64,000 nt of DNA from Hydrocarboniphaga effusa AP103 (GCF_000271305.1 NZ_AKGD01000002.1:744001-808000), one strand, 5' to 3'; positions 1-7,833 are shown, counted from the stretch's first letter. Made by a program: numbers and translations. The notes: generated by a model not told the origin, from the sequence alone.

Positions 1-57
1 AGAAACGGGCGAAACGCGCCTGCTTTGGGTGCAGGGTGTCGGTTCGAGCCCGTCTCG
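1..57 (+). tRNA. tRNA-Pro(UGG)-like 3' fragment, cut by window edge
   Basis: Bases about 18-34 fold as an anticodon arm (CCTGC / loop TTTGGGT / GCAGG) with anticodon TGG, the usual proline arm, followed by a TTCGAGC T-loop closed by GG/CC. The 5' half lies outside the window. The variable region plus T-arm is shorter than canonical (either a 2-nt variable loop or a 2-bp T stem), one T-stem pair mismatches, and no encoded CCA is seen. It could be a divergent tRNA, a pseudo-tRNA or an attachment-site remnant; the prophage debris beside it fits the last reading. Confidence 0.35.
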
Positions 58-61
58 GGAC

Positions 62-310
62 AAGTAAGATCGCCGGCGGTATCAACCGACCGGAATGTCG
101 TCGTCGACGTAGAGGAACCCGCCAAGCACGATATCGGCGTCTTCTGCGGAGGGACCATGAGCCGCGCTCCTTTACTGGCCGCGCGCGGCGCTGCACTACC
201 GAGCCCGCCTGCAATCCGCTGTACATCGGGCCAGAGCGCGACGCGAGCTTGTGCTGCGACGGTGGAAACGGCAGCACTCACGCCCTGCTGCACGCGCTGG
301 TTGATCCGAG
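62..310 (-). pseudogene. possible prophage-gene remnant beyond the IS element
   Basis: No intact gene. On the minus strand from about 308 down to 158 one frame stays open and looks protein-like (begins RINQRVQQGVSAAV, then STVAAQARVAL). It follows directly after the IS insertion point in the tape-measure remnant at 1512-1800, so it may be the far side of the same interrupted gene, although the two frames do not join simply across the putative 4-bp target duplication. Function cannot be assigned from this piece. Confidence 0.3.
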
Positions 311-324
311 ACGTCCCCCCGCGT

Positions 325-1188
325 TCAGTAGCAGGCGGTTTTGGAATCCGAGGTTAATGTAACGGCCTTTGCGGCCAACTGCTTTGCATAGCTGGCGGGC
401 GTCAGTCCGCCGAGCGCTTTCTTCGGTCGCTCCTCGTTGTACTCACGGACCCAGGCGTTGATCACCGCCTGCGCGTGCGCGAGGCTGACGAACCAGTGCT
501 CGTTGAGGCATTCATCGCGCAGGCGTCCGTTGAAAGATTCGACGTAGGCGTTCTGATTGGGCTTGCCCGGTTCGATCTGTCGCAGCGTGACGCCGTTTCG
601 ATGTGCCCAGGTCAGCATGGCCTTGCCGATCAGTTCGCGGCCGTTGTCCGAGCGGATCACCGACGGCTTGCCGCGACGCGCGCAAACTTCGTCGAGCATC
701 CGCGTGAGCTGGTGGCCGCCGATGCTGTGCTGAGCCATCACGGCAACCGCTTCGTGCGTCGCGTCGTCGACGATGACCAGACACTTGAGCGCGCGACCCG
801 ATGCGATCCGGTCGAAGATGAAATCGATCGACCAGATCTCGTTCGCCGCGCTGGGACGGATCAGCGGCTGACGGTTCGCTGGCGGTACCTTCTTTCGGCG
901 ACGCCGGCGCACATGCAGTTTCTCCAGTGCGTACAGCCGATCCACGCGCTTGTGGTTCACCTGCAGGCCATCCTGCCGCAGCTTCAGGTAGATCATCTCC
1001 GCGCCGTAACGCCGATATTTCTGCGCCAGCGCCACGATCTTCCGCCGAAGATCGACGTTGCGGTCCGGCGCTGGCACGTAGCGCAGCGAACTGGCACTCA
1101 TGCCGATCGCCGTCAGCGCACGTCGCTCTGTCAGTCCCAGCGATTTCATCTCCCACACCGCCTCGCGTCGAGCCGGTGCGGTCATCAC
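325..1188 (-). CDS. IS3-family transposase OrfB (DDE integrase domain)
   Basis: The 287-residue frame has an N-terminal HTH_21-type segment and an rve/DDE catalytic core. The three acidic residues are visible in [16 protein letters not shown] and [13 protein letters not shown]. In this family OrfB is normally made as an OrfAB fusion by -1 frameshifting: orfA ends at the GTGATG where orfB begins, and a slippery A6G run (minus strand, 1194-1188) lies exactly at the junction. The nominal start is GTG at 1188, but the fusion is probably the functional transposase. Confidence 0.93.
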   Translation of the reverse strand: MMTAPARREAVWEMKSLGLTERRALTAIGMSASSLRYVPAPDRNVDLRRKIVALAQKYRRYGAEMIYLKLRQDGLQVNHKRVDRLYALEKLHVRRRRRKKVPPANRQPLIRPSAANEIWSIDFIFDRIASGRALKCLVIVDDATHEAVAVMAQHSIGGHQLTRMLDEVCARRGKPSVIRSDNGRELIGKAMLTWAHRNGVTLRQIEPGKPNQNAYVESFNGRLRDECLNEHWFVSLAHAQAVINAWVREYNEERPKKALGGLTPASYAKQLAAKAVTLTSDSKTACY

Positions 1189-1445
1189 TTTTTTCGCAGA
1201 ACCTCACGGATCACCTCCGTTTCCAGAAGGCTCTCCGCCAGCATCTTCTTCAGTCGCGCGTTCTCGACTTCCAGCGCCTTCAGCCGTTTGGCATCCGACA
1301 CGTCCATGCCGCCGAACTTGCTCCGCCACAGGTAGTAGCTGGCGTCCGAGAACCCGTGCCGCCGGCACAGCTCCTTGATCGGCACGCCGGCATCCGCTTC
1401 CTTCAGAAATCCGATGATCTGCTCTTCGCTGAACCGCTTCTTCAC
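1185..1445 (-). CDS. IS3-family transposase OrfA (HTH)
   Basis: A short basic protein of 86 residues starting [20 protein letters not shown], the classic IS407-group OrfA opening. It carries a helix-turn-helix ([16 protein letters not shown]) and a C-terminal leucine-zipper-like coil ([17 protein letters not shown]) used for OrfA/OrfAB multimerisation. I chose the GTG at 1445 because an AAGGAG lies 7 nt upstream and family proteins begin MKKRF; an upstream TTG at 1451 is too close to that site. It ends CGA-AAA-AAG-TGA, which supplies the frameshift run into orfB. Confidence 0.92.
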   Translation of the reverse strand: MKKRFSEEQIIGFLKEADAGVPIKELCRRHGFSDASYYLWRSKFGGMDVSDAKRLKALEVENARLKKMLAESLLETEVIREVLRKK

Positions 1446-1511
1446 GTCCAATCTCCTTGATGTCAGGGATTGGATTCCAAACCGGGCCGCTACTCAACTA
1501 CGGGGGGACGT

Positions 1512-1800
1512 CGGATCTCATGGATGATCTGGCCATCGCTGAGCCGGCGTGTGTTCACAGCGACGCCGACATGATCGTTGAACGTGATCGCGACCCCGTC
1601 CGCGCCTGAGCCGGAGGCAGGAGGAGCTGTCGAGCTTGCTGGCTCAACGACGCCCGATTGCGATCCCATCATCAGTAGCGTCTTGTTCCCGTAGCGCAGC
1701 AACGCGGGATTTCCAGGCTCGGCGACTTCGTACATGCCGCCTGCAGAGACCGCGCCACCATCGGCGCCCGCTGAACTGCATGGATCTGATTTGCTGGACC
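1512..1800 (-). pseudogene. phage tail tape-measure protein, C-terminal remnant
   Basis: The minus-strand frame contains GGAVSAGGMYEVAEPGNPAL followed by LLRYGNKTLLMMGSQ. This matches the pattern at the C-terminal end of phage tail tape-measure proteins (Gly-rich, 'YEV.E.G.PELL..G...L.MG'). The upstream part is missing, replaced near 1800-1900 by an IS21-like end, and the downstream end is broken by the IS at 311-1511. It is therefore a fragment of a degraded prophage. Family assignment rests on recalled motif resemblance only. Confidence 0.5.
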
Positions 1801-1830
1801 TGCGCGAGTTGGAATGCCACGGCCGCCATC

Positions 1831-1896
1831 GCTGTGAATTCTCACGCAAAACTGAGCAGGTACAGGGCGCTCTGATCACGTAAAACTGAGCAGGCG
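1831..1896. repeat. tandem 18-bp repeats resembling an IS21-family end
   Basis: Two near-identical copies, CACGCAAAACTGAGCAGG (1843-1860) and CACGTAAAACTGAGCAGG (1877-1894), are spaced 34 bp apart. IS21-family elements carry several short repeats of this kind (CACG.AAAA.TGAGCAGG) inside their termini as transposase-binding sites. No istA/istB is present, so this is a solo end left by a deletion or rearrangement. Confidence 0.45.
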
Positions 1897-2016
1897 CCAG
1901 ACTCCTCTTCGAGACGATCGAAGGGGGATACCTGGAGTGCTATGCGTGGAGACGCTTGGCAAGATTCGGCGGTGGCATCGAATCGACAAACTCTCGATCA
2001 CTGTAATTTCTTACAG

Positions 2017-2121
2017 GTTACGTCGGAGGTCTAGAGGGAAAGACTCGGAATGCCGTCGCGAGTCCCCAGGGACTCTTCGGCGGACATCCCTCCATTAGCC
2101 CCATCCTCCGGGGCTTTTTTT
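2017..2121 (+). ncRNA. candidate small RNA ending in a strong terminator
   Basis: No coding frame precedes the terminator at 2097-2121, so the transcript it ends is probably non-coding. It would contain the hairpin GAGTCCC-CA-GGGACTC, an unpaired stretch with CCCTCC, and the terminator hairpin. The layout (hairpin, pyrimidine-rich anti-Shine-Dalgarno-like stretch, terminator) resembles the candidate at 3690-3798. The 5' end is a guess; no convincing promoter was found. Confidence 0.25.
2097..2121 (+). terminator. rho-independent terminator
   Basis: AGCCCC and GGGGCT arms (2097-2102, 2110-2115) with a 7-nt loop are followed by an uninterrupted run of T to 2121. Confidence 0.8.
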
Positions 2122-2254
2122 CTTCGACCGCGAGGCTCGGAATGCGGGCGATGGCCACTCGGGAGAAGGCACGCGGGCGGCGGCGGCTCAGCTGACACGC
2201 GAATCGTTCAGCCGACCGGGTGCACGCTGACGTCTCCACGGAAGGAGATTCGTC

Positions 2255-2413
2255 ATGACGCTCGGAACCATTCTGCTGATCATCCTGATTCTGGCTCTAC
2301 TCGGCGTGCTGCCAGTGTTTCCGCACAGCCGGGCCTGGGGGTATGGCCCCTCGGGCGGCCTGCTGGTTGTCGTCATCATCGTGGCGGTGCTGCTGTTCGG
2401 TGGGGTGGTCTAA
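2255..2413 (+). CDS. DUF3309 small membrane protein
   Basis: This 52-residue protein opens MTLGTILLIILILALLGVLP, continues with PHSRAWGYGPSGG and ends in a second hydrophobic stretch (LLVVVIIVAVLLFGG). That is the complete DUF3309 pattern: two hydrophobic segments joined by a conserved P-HSR-WGYGPSGG turn. AAGGAGA lies 6-7 nt before the ATG. DUF3309 proteins are inner-membrane peptides of unknown role. The ATG of the next gene follows 4 bases after the stop, suggesting co-transcription. Confidence 0.85.
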   Translation: MTLGTILLIILILALLGVLPVFPHSRAWGYGPSGGLLVVVIIVAVLLFGGVV

Positions 2414-2417
2414 GCCC

Positions 2418-2648
2418 ATGAACATCAGGATTCAGTTCCTGGGCGCGATGGCCCGACTGGCGGGCGAAGACGAACGAACAATCGAGGTGCCGAATCCGGC
2501 TACGGTCGCCGACGCGGTTCAGAAACTGGCCGCCGATCCTGCAATTGCCGGAGCGCTTGCGAGCTGCACGTATTCCGTCGCCGGGAGCCCCGTGGGCGCG
2601 AGCTACTTGCTTCGGGAAGGTGGCGAACTCGTTTTGTCGCGCGACTGA
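2418..2648 (+). CDS. MoaD/ThiS-like ubiquitin-fold protein without C-terminal Gly-Gly
   Basis: The 76-residue protein begins MNIRIQFLGAMARLAGEDER and has the beta-grasp layout of MoaD (FLGAMARLAG, a V-x-DAV-x-KL helix, and the late GASYLLREGGELVL strand pair). Functional MoaD and ThiS proteins end in Gly-Gly, which is adenylylated and thiocarboxylated; this one ends GGELVLSRD and lacks the tail. It is therefore unlikely to act as a sulfur carrier unless the C-terminus has been altered by frameshift. It is probably co-transcribed with the DUF3309 gene. Confidence 0.55.
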   Translation: MNIRIQFLGAMARLAGEDERTIEVPNPATVADAVQKLAADPAIAGALASCTYSVAGSPVGASYLLREGGELVLSRD

Positions 2649-2672
2649 GTCAGGTGCGCCGAACGTCCGACC

Positions 2673-3323
2673 TCAGGGGGTGAGGGTGCCGAGCAGCGCC
2701 TTGCCATCGTTTGTGTAATCGATGAACTCGTACGATGAAAGGTGCTCCTGCGGTTCCTCGAGCATGCTCTGGAAGCCGGTTCCGGCGGCGGCACCGTGGT
2801 GAGTCTTTGCGACTACGAAAGCAAGGTCCCGCTTTTGCGATCGTGCTCTGAACATTACGTTGGACTCTTTGCCGAAGGAGCGTGCTCCCTTGGCGGCGAT
2901 GTCCATGAACTGCGCCTGGTCATAGCTGTCCACGACTATGGCCTGGGTGGCGCCGAAGGCATCGCGCAGGGACGGATCGAGGCATTGATCGATAAGCCCA
3001 CTGGCCTGCGCCTGCGAGCATGCGACCACCGGTGCGTTCAGCAGCAGCTCGTAGCCTTCGTGCGACTGCGGGTTGAACGTGAACATGCTCGTCGTGGCCT
3101 TCGAATCCGCAGGTGTGGCGAGAATCACCGGAAAGCTGCGCCGGTCACGTAGCGCGCGGATCATTTCCTGGCTGGTGTAGCACTCGGGCGCCCCAGTACG
3201 CTGGCCGATGCCTTTGGCCGCCTCATATCGTCCGGGTTTGCAGCCGGCCCCGAAAGGATCCTGGGCCTGGACCAAGCAGGGCAATAGAGGAAGCAGGCAT
3301 ACAGCGATCGGTACAACTCGCAT
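2673..3323 (-). CDS. secreted protein of unknown function
   Basis: I start at MRVVPIAVCLLPLLPCLVQA, a clear Sec signal peptide ending around residue 20 (VQAQ). The open frame extends further upstream but reads like non-coding sequence. The mature part of about 195 residues has a few cysteines (GAGCKPG, PECYTSQ, VVACSQ, DQCLDP), possibly paired as periplasmic disulfides. I recognise no family. It is convergent with the MoaD-like gene, 24 bp away. Confidence 0.65.
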   Translation of the reverse strand: MRVVPIAVCLLPLLPCLVQAQDPFGAGCKPGRYEAAKGIGQRTGAPECYTSQEMIRALRDRRSFPVILATPADSKATTSMFTFNPQSHEGYELLLNAPVVACSQAQASGLIDQCLDPSLRDAFGATQAIVVDSYDQAQFMDIAAKGARSFGKESNVMFRARSQKRDLAFVVAKTHHGAAAGTGFQSMLEEPQEHLSSYEFIDYTNDGKALLGTLTP

Positions 3324-3655
3324 CCGAACCTCGTATCGATGATTCGCCGGAACCCCCCAGTTTCTAGGGAGCCGGGGTATAGGGCGACGACGGTGCGTCG
3401 CCAAGTGGGCGGAACGCAGAGGGCGCTGGAAGCGTGAGGCCAGAAACGCCAAGGCCCGACGACAGTTTGTCATCGGGCCCGTGTTCTCCCCCCGCACCTT
3501 GCTTCCGTCGTAGCGGAAGTTCTTTAAGGCGGGATTCAGCGGTTATGCCTATGCCCGCAATCAGCTGGGTGGATTGTGTCAGCTGCGGTGAACCAGGGCA
3601 AACGTAAAATTGTCTTTCGAATCCTGGTGTTGAAAAAACTAGGCCTTTTGGACTA
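3324..3655. other. gap with one long hairpin
   Basis: No gene is supported. The one feature is a long stem-loop at about 3453-3479: GGCCCGACGA, loop CAGTTTG, then TCATCGGGCC. It lacks a T run on the plus strand. The rest up to the sRNA promoter is AT-richer than the flanks and holds nothing recognisable. Confidence 0.5.
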
Positions 3656-3683
3656 TTTACCTTTCAGTAAGTTTGTCTATACT
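3656..3683 (+). promoter_or_regulatory. sigma70-type promoter of the candidate sRNA
   Basis: The -35 TTTACC (3656-3661) and -10 TATACT (3678-3683) are separated by 16 bp in an AT-rich stretch. They place a start near 3690, about 105 nt before a strong terminator, with no coding frame between. Confidence 0.55.
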
Positions 3684-3689
3684 GCACCG

Positions 3690-3798
3690 CAACATGAGTC
3701 GTTAGAGCTGCTTCCAGGCTCCGATTCATAACCAGTCTCCTCCAGAAGGGCCACGCGCCCTTCTCGCACTTTGGCCCCCTACTCGGGGGCTTCTTTTT
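3690..3798 (+). ncRNA. candidate small RNA with CUCCUCC motif
   Basis: This is a free-standing unit: the promoter at 3656-3683, about 100 nt without a convincing frame, a hairpin GAAGGG-CCACGCG-CCCTTC (3745-3763), then a terminator (stem 3774-3779/3785-3790 plus TTCTTTTT). UCUCCUCC (3736-3743) lies unpaired just before the first hairpin; such anti-Shine-Dalgarno stretches are typical seed regions of trans-acting small RNAs. No known RNA family was recognised. A leader peptide cannot be excluded. Confidence 0.5.
3774..3798 (+). terminator. rho-independent terminator of the candidate sRNA
   Basis: GCCCCC and GGGGGC arms with a 5-nt loop are followed by TTCTTTTT. Confidence 0.75.
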
Positions 3799-3815
3799 GC
3801 CCGCTGTTTCTGCCG

Positions 3816-4019
3816 TCATGGCGCCTGCGCCGCTTGCTGCTCGCACAATACGCATTCGAGAGATTCGCCGAGCTTGGAAAGGCGACCGGCCTGCGTCGTC
3901 ACCCACGGGCGGTTGATCCATGGCGGATCGTGGCGGACATGCTGGCCGTGGCCGCATTCGAGCAGTGCGACCCAATGCCGCTCTTCATCCTGCCGATAAC
4001 CCACGATGCGTCGCTTCAT
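3816..4019 (-). CDS. DUF3565 domain protein
   Basis: This 67-residue protein begins MKRRIVGYRQDEERHWVALL, continues ECGHGQHVRHDPPW-x-NRPWV and closes with ESLECVLCEQ. These are the hallmarks of DUF3565, a short conserved domain with a CGH-x-QHVRH-x-PP-x-NRPWV core. The cysteines and histidines (ECGHGQH, ECVLC) suggest a metal site. The function of the family is unknown. It lies downstream of ahpF on the same strand, about 100 bp away. Confidence 0.82.
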   Translation of the reverse strand: MKRRIVGYRQDEERHWVALLECGHGQHVRHDPPWINRPWVTTQAGRLSKLGESLECVLCEQQAAQAP

Positions 4020-4122
4020 GCCGTTCCGGGTTCGGGGCTGCGCCGTGCCATTGCGCGCACAAAAAAGCGGTCGCCGGGTGGACCGGCGACCGCGGGTAAC
4101 GGCTTGCAGCCGATCAGGCCGG

Positions 4123-5694
4123 TCAAGCGGCCTTGGCGACCGGCACCGGCAGGCGGATCAGGTAGTCGAAGGCCGATAGCGCCGCCTTCGAGCCTTCGCC
4201 CATCGCGATCACAATCTGCTTGTACGGCACCGTGGTGACGTCGCCAGCCGCGAACACGCCCGGAATCGAGGTCTGGCCCTTGGCGTCGATCACGATCTCG
4301 CCGCGATTGCTGAGCTCCAGCGTGCCCTTGAGCCACTCGGTGTTCGGCACCAGGCCGATCTGCACGAAGATACCTTCGAGCTCGATGTGCTTGACCTCAT
4401 TGCTGATGCGGTCCTTGTAAGTCAGGCCGTTGACCTTGGAACCGTCGCCGGTCACCTCGGTGCTCTGCGCGCTCACGATCACGCCGACGTTCGGCAGGCT
4501 GTGCAGCTTGCGCTGCAGCACCGCGTCGGCCCGCAGCTGGCTGTCGAACTCGATCAAGGTCACGTGCTCGACGAGGCCCGCGAGGTCGATCGCCGCTTCG
4601 ACTCCGGAATTACCGCCGCCGATCACGGCCACGCGCTTGCCCTTGAACAGCGGGCCATCGCAATGCGGGCAGTACGCCACGCCCTTGTTGCGATATTCCT
4701 TCTCGCCCGGCACGTTCATCTCGCGCCAGCGGGCGCCGGTCGAGATGACCACCGACTTGGCCCTGAGCGCCGCGCCGCTTTCGAGCTTGATCTCGATCAT
4801 GTCGTCGCCGCGCACGAGGCTCTTGGCGCGCTGCAGGTTCATCACGTCGACGCCGTAGCTGTCGACGTGCGCTTCGAGTTCGGCCGCGAGCTTCGGACCC
4901 TGGGTTTCCTTCACCGAGATGAAGTTTTCGATACCCATGGTGTCCTGCACCTGGCCACCGAAACGCTCGGCGACGACGCCGGTGCGAATGCCCTTGCGCG
5001 CCGCGTAGATCGCAGCCGAAGCACCGGCCGGGCCACCGCCGACGATCAGCACGTCGTAGGGCTCGCGCTCGTTGAGCTTGGCGGCTTCGCGTGCCGAAGC
5101 GCCGGTGTCGATCTTGGCCAGGATGTCTTCCACGCCCATGCGGCCGCTCGCGAAAGCCTGGCCGTTCAGCAGCGTGCACGGCACGGTCATGATGCCGCGC
5201 TTCTCCACTTCTTCCTGGAACACGCCGCCGTCGATCATTTCGACGTGGATGTTCGGATTCAGCAGAGCCATCACGTTGAGCGCCTGTACGACTTCCGGGC
5301 AGTTGTGGCAGGACAGCGAGATGAAGGTTTCGAAGCGGAATTCGCCCTCGACGTTCTTCACCTGCTCGATCAGCTCGGGGTCGAGCTTCGGCGCCACGCC
5401 GCCGACCTGCAGCAACGCGAGCACGAGCGAGGTGAACTCGTGCCCCATCGGGATGCCCGAGAAGCGGATGTCGATCGCGCCATCCGGGCGGCCCAGCGAG
5501 AACGACGGCTTGCGGTGCGCATCGTCCGTGCTCTCGCTGAGCCTGAATTTGGGGGAGAGGTCTTGCAGATCGTGCAGAAGCTCCAGCATCTCGCGCGATT
5601 TGTCGCCGCCATCGACGGAGGCAACGATCTCGACCGTTTCCGTGAGTTTTTCGAAGTGACCCTGCAGCTGGGTCTTCAGATTGGCGTCCAACAT
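4123..5694 (-). CDS. ahpF: alkyl hydroperoxide reductase subunit F
   Basis: AhpF passes electrons from NADH through FAD and two disulfides to AhpC. At 523 residues it has the family's length. The N-terminal thioredoxin-like region carries SCHNCPEVV (C129/C132). The thioredoxin-reductase-like part has the FAD motif VGGGPAG (about 218-224), the redox pair CPHC (C342/C345) and the NAD motif IGGGNSG (about 358-364). I start at [10 protein letters not shown], which aligns with family N-termini; the upstream open frame is the palindromic repeat, not protein. It is downstream of ahpC in the same direction, with the repeat pair 5752-5884 between them. Confidence 0.97.
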   Translation of the reverse strand: MLDANLKTQLQGHFEKLTETVEIVASVDGGDKSREMLELLHDLQDLSPKFRLSESTDDAHRKPSFSLGRPDGAIDIRFSGIPMGHEFTSLVLALLQVGGVAPKLDPELIEQVKNVEGEFRFETFISLSCHNCPEVVQALNVMALLNPNIHVEMIDGGVFQEEVEKRGIMTVPCTLLNGQAFASGRMGVEDILAKIDTGASAREAAKLNEREPYDVLIVGGGPAGASAAIYAARKGIRTGVVAERFGGQVQDTMGIENFISVKETQGPKLAAELEAHVDSYGVDVMNLQRAKSLVRGDDMIEIKLESGAALRAKSVVISTGARWREMNVPGEKEYRNKGVAYCPHCDGPLFKGKRVAVIGGGNSGVEAAIDLAGLVEHVTLIEFDSQLRADAVLQRKLHSLPNVGVIVSAQSTEVTGDGSKVNGLTYKDRISNEVKHIELEGIFVQIGLVPNTEWLKGTLELSNRGEIVIDAKGQTSIPGVFAAGDVTTVPYKQIVIAMGEGSKAALSAFDYLIRLPVPVAKAA

Positions 5695-5751
5695 GGGAGA
5701 CCTCTTTGTTCGGTTGATGCAGAAAGTTGAGTCTTGGGAATCTTTGAAAGT

Positions 5752-5884
5752 CCCTCTCCCGCTTGCGGGAGAGGGTGGTCCGCAGGACCGGGAGAGGGGA
5801 GGCTTGGAAAGTGCACGCACTTTGCTCAAAGCCCCTCTCTCCCCTCGCTGCGCGAGGGACTCTCTCCCGCGAGCGGGAGAGAGG
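5752..5884. repeat. paired interspersed palindromic repeat between ahpC and ahpF
   Basis: Two mutually inverted units (5752-5800 and 5831-5884) are each built on CCCTCTCCCGC/GCGGGAGAGGG arms plus a short second hairpin (GTCCGCAGGAC; CTCGCTGCGCGAG). The same family recurs at 7834-7950, 10573-10710 and 13879-14062. The transcript would fold strongly here, which could set the ahpC:ahpF ratio. Confidence 0.9.
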
Positions 5885-5897
5885 AACCGCAGCCGGC

Positions 5898-6461
5898 TTA
5901 GATCTTGCCGACCAGATCGAGCGACGGAGCGATGGTCTTGGCGCCTTCCTTCCACTTGGCCGGGCAGACCTGGCCCGGGTTGGCGGCGGTGTACTGCGCG
6001 GCCTTGAGCTTGCGCAGTGTTTCCGTCACGTCGCGGGCGATTTCGTTGCTGTGGATTTCGAGCGTCTTGATCACGCCGTCCGGGTTGACGACGAAGGTGC
6101 CGCGCAGGGCCAGGCCTTCTTCTTCGATGTGCACGCCGAAGCCGCGCGTCAGCACGTGCGTCGGGTCGCCGACGAGCGGGAACTTGGCCTTGCCGACCGC
6201 CGGCGAGGTTTCGTGCCAGACCTTGTGCGAGAAGTGGGTGTCGGTGGTGACGATGTAGACCTCGGCGCCGAGCTTCTGGAATTCGGCGTAGTTCTCGGCG
6301 GCGTCTTCGACTTCGGTCGGGCAGTTAAACGTGAAAGCCGCCGGCATGAAGATGAAGACCGACCACTTGCCCTTGACGCTCTCGCTGCTCACTTCGACGA
6401 ACTTGCCGTTGTGGAAAGCCTGGGCCTTGAAAGACGGGATTGGAGTGTTGATCAGCGACAT
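5898..6461 (-). CDS. ahpC: alkyl hydroperoxide reductase subunit C (2-Cys peroxiredoxin)
   Basis: This 187-residue peroxiredoxin reduces H2O2 and organic hydroperoxides. The peroxidatic cysteine is C47 in FTFNCPTEV (most relatives have FTFVCPTE) and the resolving cysteine is C166 in GQVCPAKW. The C-terminal YF-type helix seen in sensitive peroxiredoxins is here replaced by [10 protein letters not shown], as in bacterial AhpC. It is first in the ahpCF unit. An inverted repeat 60-100 bp upstream may be an OxyR site. Confidence 0.97.
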   Translation of the reverse strand: MSLINTPIPSFKAQAFHNGKFVEVSSESVKGKWSVFIFMPAAFTFNCPTEVEDAAENYAEFQKLGAEVYIVTTDTHFSHKVWHETSPAVGKAKFPLVGDPTHVLTRGFGVHIEEEGLALRGTFVVNPDGVIKTLEIHSNEIARDVTETLRKLKAAQYTAANPGQVCPAKWKEGAKTIAPSLDLVGKI

Positions 6462-6515
6462 GTTCGTAACGTCCTCTGTTGAGTGGTTTGGTGCATTGCG
6501 GGAGCAAGCCTAACG

Positions 6516-6557
6516 CCCGTCGATCATTGGCGAAAGTTGTAATTTTTTCGCTGATCG
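6516..6557. promoter_or_regulatory. inverted repeat upstream of ahpC, possible OxyR operator
   Basis: Outer arms CGATCA and TGATCG and inner arms GCGAAA and TTTCGC form a nested inverted repeat between the divergent ahpC and nadA starts. OxyR commonly binds just upstream of ahpC. The spacing fits but the ATAG-x7-CTAT consensus is not evident, so the identity of the regulator is a guess. Confidence 0.3.
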
Positions 6558-6726
6558 ATTGAGTCGGGCTATCGTCTGGCGGCCACGCTTCATTCCCGTG
6601 GGGGCAAAAGGGCCGATCACAAGCACCCTTCATCGAACGGTCAAAAAAGAGCCCGTTCATCCGCCCCATAAGCTAAAATCGCGCCCCCTTCTCAAGACCG
6701 GGCACGCAAACCCGGGGAGTGCGGAG

Positions 6727-7824
6727 ATGTCCGCTGCACTGAAAATCGACCAGTTCAGCCTGATGGACGACAGCGAATGCGATGCCCGCATCGCCGCCGC
6801 CAAGGCCATTCTCGGCAAGCGCCTCGCGATCCTGGGTCATCACTACCAGCGCAACGAGGTGTTCAAGCACGCCGATTTCACCGGCGATTCGCTCAAGCTC
6901 TCGCAGCTGGCGGCCGACTCGGACGCGGAGTTCATCGTCTTCTGCGGCGTCCACTTCATGGCCGAGGTCGCCGACATCCTGACCTTTGGCCAGCGCAACG
7001 TGATCCTGCCGGACCTTGCGGCGGGCTGTTCGATGGCCGACATGGCCAACCTCGTCAAGGTCAAGAAGTGCTGGGAGGAGATTTCCCAGCTGCTCGACCC
7101 GGACGAGCACGTCACGCCGGTCACGTACATCAATTCGGCGGCCGACCTGAAGGCCTTCTGCGGCAGCCACGGCGGCATCGTCTGCACCAGCTCCAATGCG
7201 CGTGCGGTGCTCGAATGGAGCTTTGCGCGCCGCGAGAAGATCCTGTTCTTCCCGGACCAGCACCTGGGACGCAATACCGGCCTCAAGATGGGCATTCCGC
7301 TCGAGCAGATGGTCACCTGGGATTTCATGAAGCCCCGCGGCGGCCTGACCGACGAGCAGATCAGGAACGCCAGGATGATCCTCTGGAAGGGCTTCTGCTC
7401 GGTCCACCAGATGTTTCAGCCGGCGCACATCGACAACTTCCGCAAGAACACGCCGAACGGGCTCGTCATCAGCCACCCCGAGAACGCCTACGAGGTTTGC
7501 CAGAAGAGCGATTTCGTCGGCAGCACCGAATACATCCTGCGCACGGTCCGGGCTTCCGAGCCCGGCACGCAATGGCTGGTCGGCACCGAGCTGAACCTCG
7601 TCAATCGCCTGGCCGACGAGATGAAGCCGCGCGGCGTGAACGTGCAGTTCATGAGCCCGACCGTCTGCATGTGCTCGACCATGTTCCGCACCGACCCGCA
7701 GCACCTGGCCTGGGTGCTCGACAACATCGTCTCCGGCAACGTCGTCAACCGCATCCGCGTGCGCGAAGACGTGGCCGATCCGGCGCGTAAGGCGCTGAAT
7801 TTGATGCTGGAAGTTGTGGATTGA
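6727..7824 (+). CDS. nadA: quinolinate synthase A
   Basis: NadA condenses iminoaspartate with dihydroxyacetone phosphate to quinolinate in de novo NAD synthesis, using a 4Fe-4S cluster. The 365-residue product has the family motifs LGHHYQRNEV, FCGVHFMAE, AGCSMADM, VCTSSNA and the C-terminal PTVCMCSTM, which provide the cluster cysteines. I start at ATG 6727 (GGGGAG about 8 nt upstream); the open frame extends to 6559 but that part is promoter-like sequence. It is divergent from ahpC and followed by a repeat pair before glyA. Confidence 0.96.
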   Translation: MSAALKIDQFSLMDDSECDARIAAAKAILGKRLAILGHHYQRNEVFKHADFTGDSLKLSQLAADSDAEFIVFCGVHFMAEVADILTFGQRNVILPDLAAGCSMADMANLVKVKKCWEEISQLLDPDEHVTPVTYINSAADLKAFCGSHGGIVCTSSNARAVLEWSFARREKILFFPDQHLGRNTGLKMGIPLEQMVTWDFMKPRGGLTDEQIRNARMILWKGFCSVHQMFQPAHIDNFRKNTPNGLVISHPENAYEVCQKSDFVGSTEYILRTVRASEPGTQWLVGTELNLVNRLADEMKPRGVNVQFMSPTVCMCSTMFRTDPQHLAWVLDNIVSGNVVNRIRVREDVADPARKALNLMLEVVD

Positions 7825-7833
7825 TTTTGCTGT

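Larger units (their letters stand above)
311..1511 (-). mobile_element. IS3-family insertion sequence (IS407-type), about 1.2 kb
   Basis: Two overlapping minus-strand frames (orfA, orfB) are bounded by imperfect inverted repeats of about 39 bp: 311-349 at the left and 1472-1511 at the right, both containing GACGTCCCCCC at the outer end and TTTGGAATCC at the inner end. ACGT occurs at both outer ends (311-314, 1508-1511); it may be a 4-bp target duplication, as IS407-group elements make, or, being self-complementary, part of the inverted repeat. The orfB stop lies inside the left repeat. Both frames are intact, so the element may still be active. Confidence 0.9.
1897..2254. other. gap without a recognised gene
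   Basis: The first part (about 1907-2003, plus strand) stays open in one frame reading LFETIEGGYLECYAWRRLAR and stopping at TAA, perhaps a gene tail left by the IS21-like end. Then come a 16-bp palindrome CTGTAATTTCTTACAG (2001-2016), a perfect hairpin GAGTCCCCAGGGACTC (2060-2075) and a rho-independent terminator (2097-2121). The last 130 bases lead to the DUF3309 gene. Confidence 0.5.

Noticed and set aside
4387..5730. 447-codon plus-strand frame opposite ahpF
   Set aside because: Antisense shadow; ahpF is unambiguous on the other strand.
6559..6726. N-terminal extension of nadA
   Set aside because: Upstream of the good ribosome site and family start; contains promoter-like sequence.
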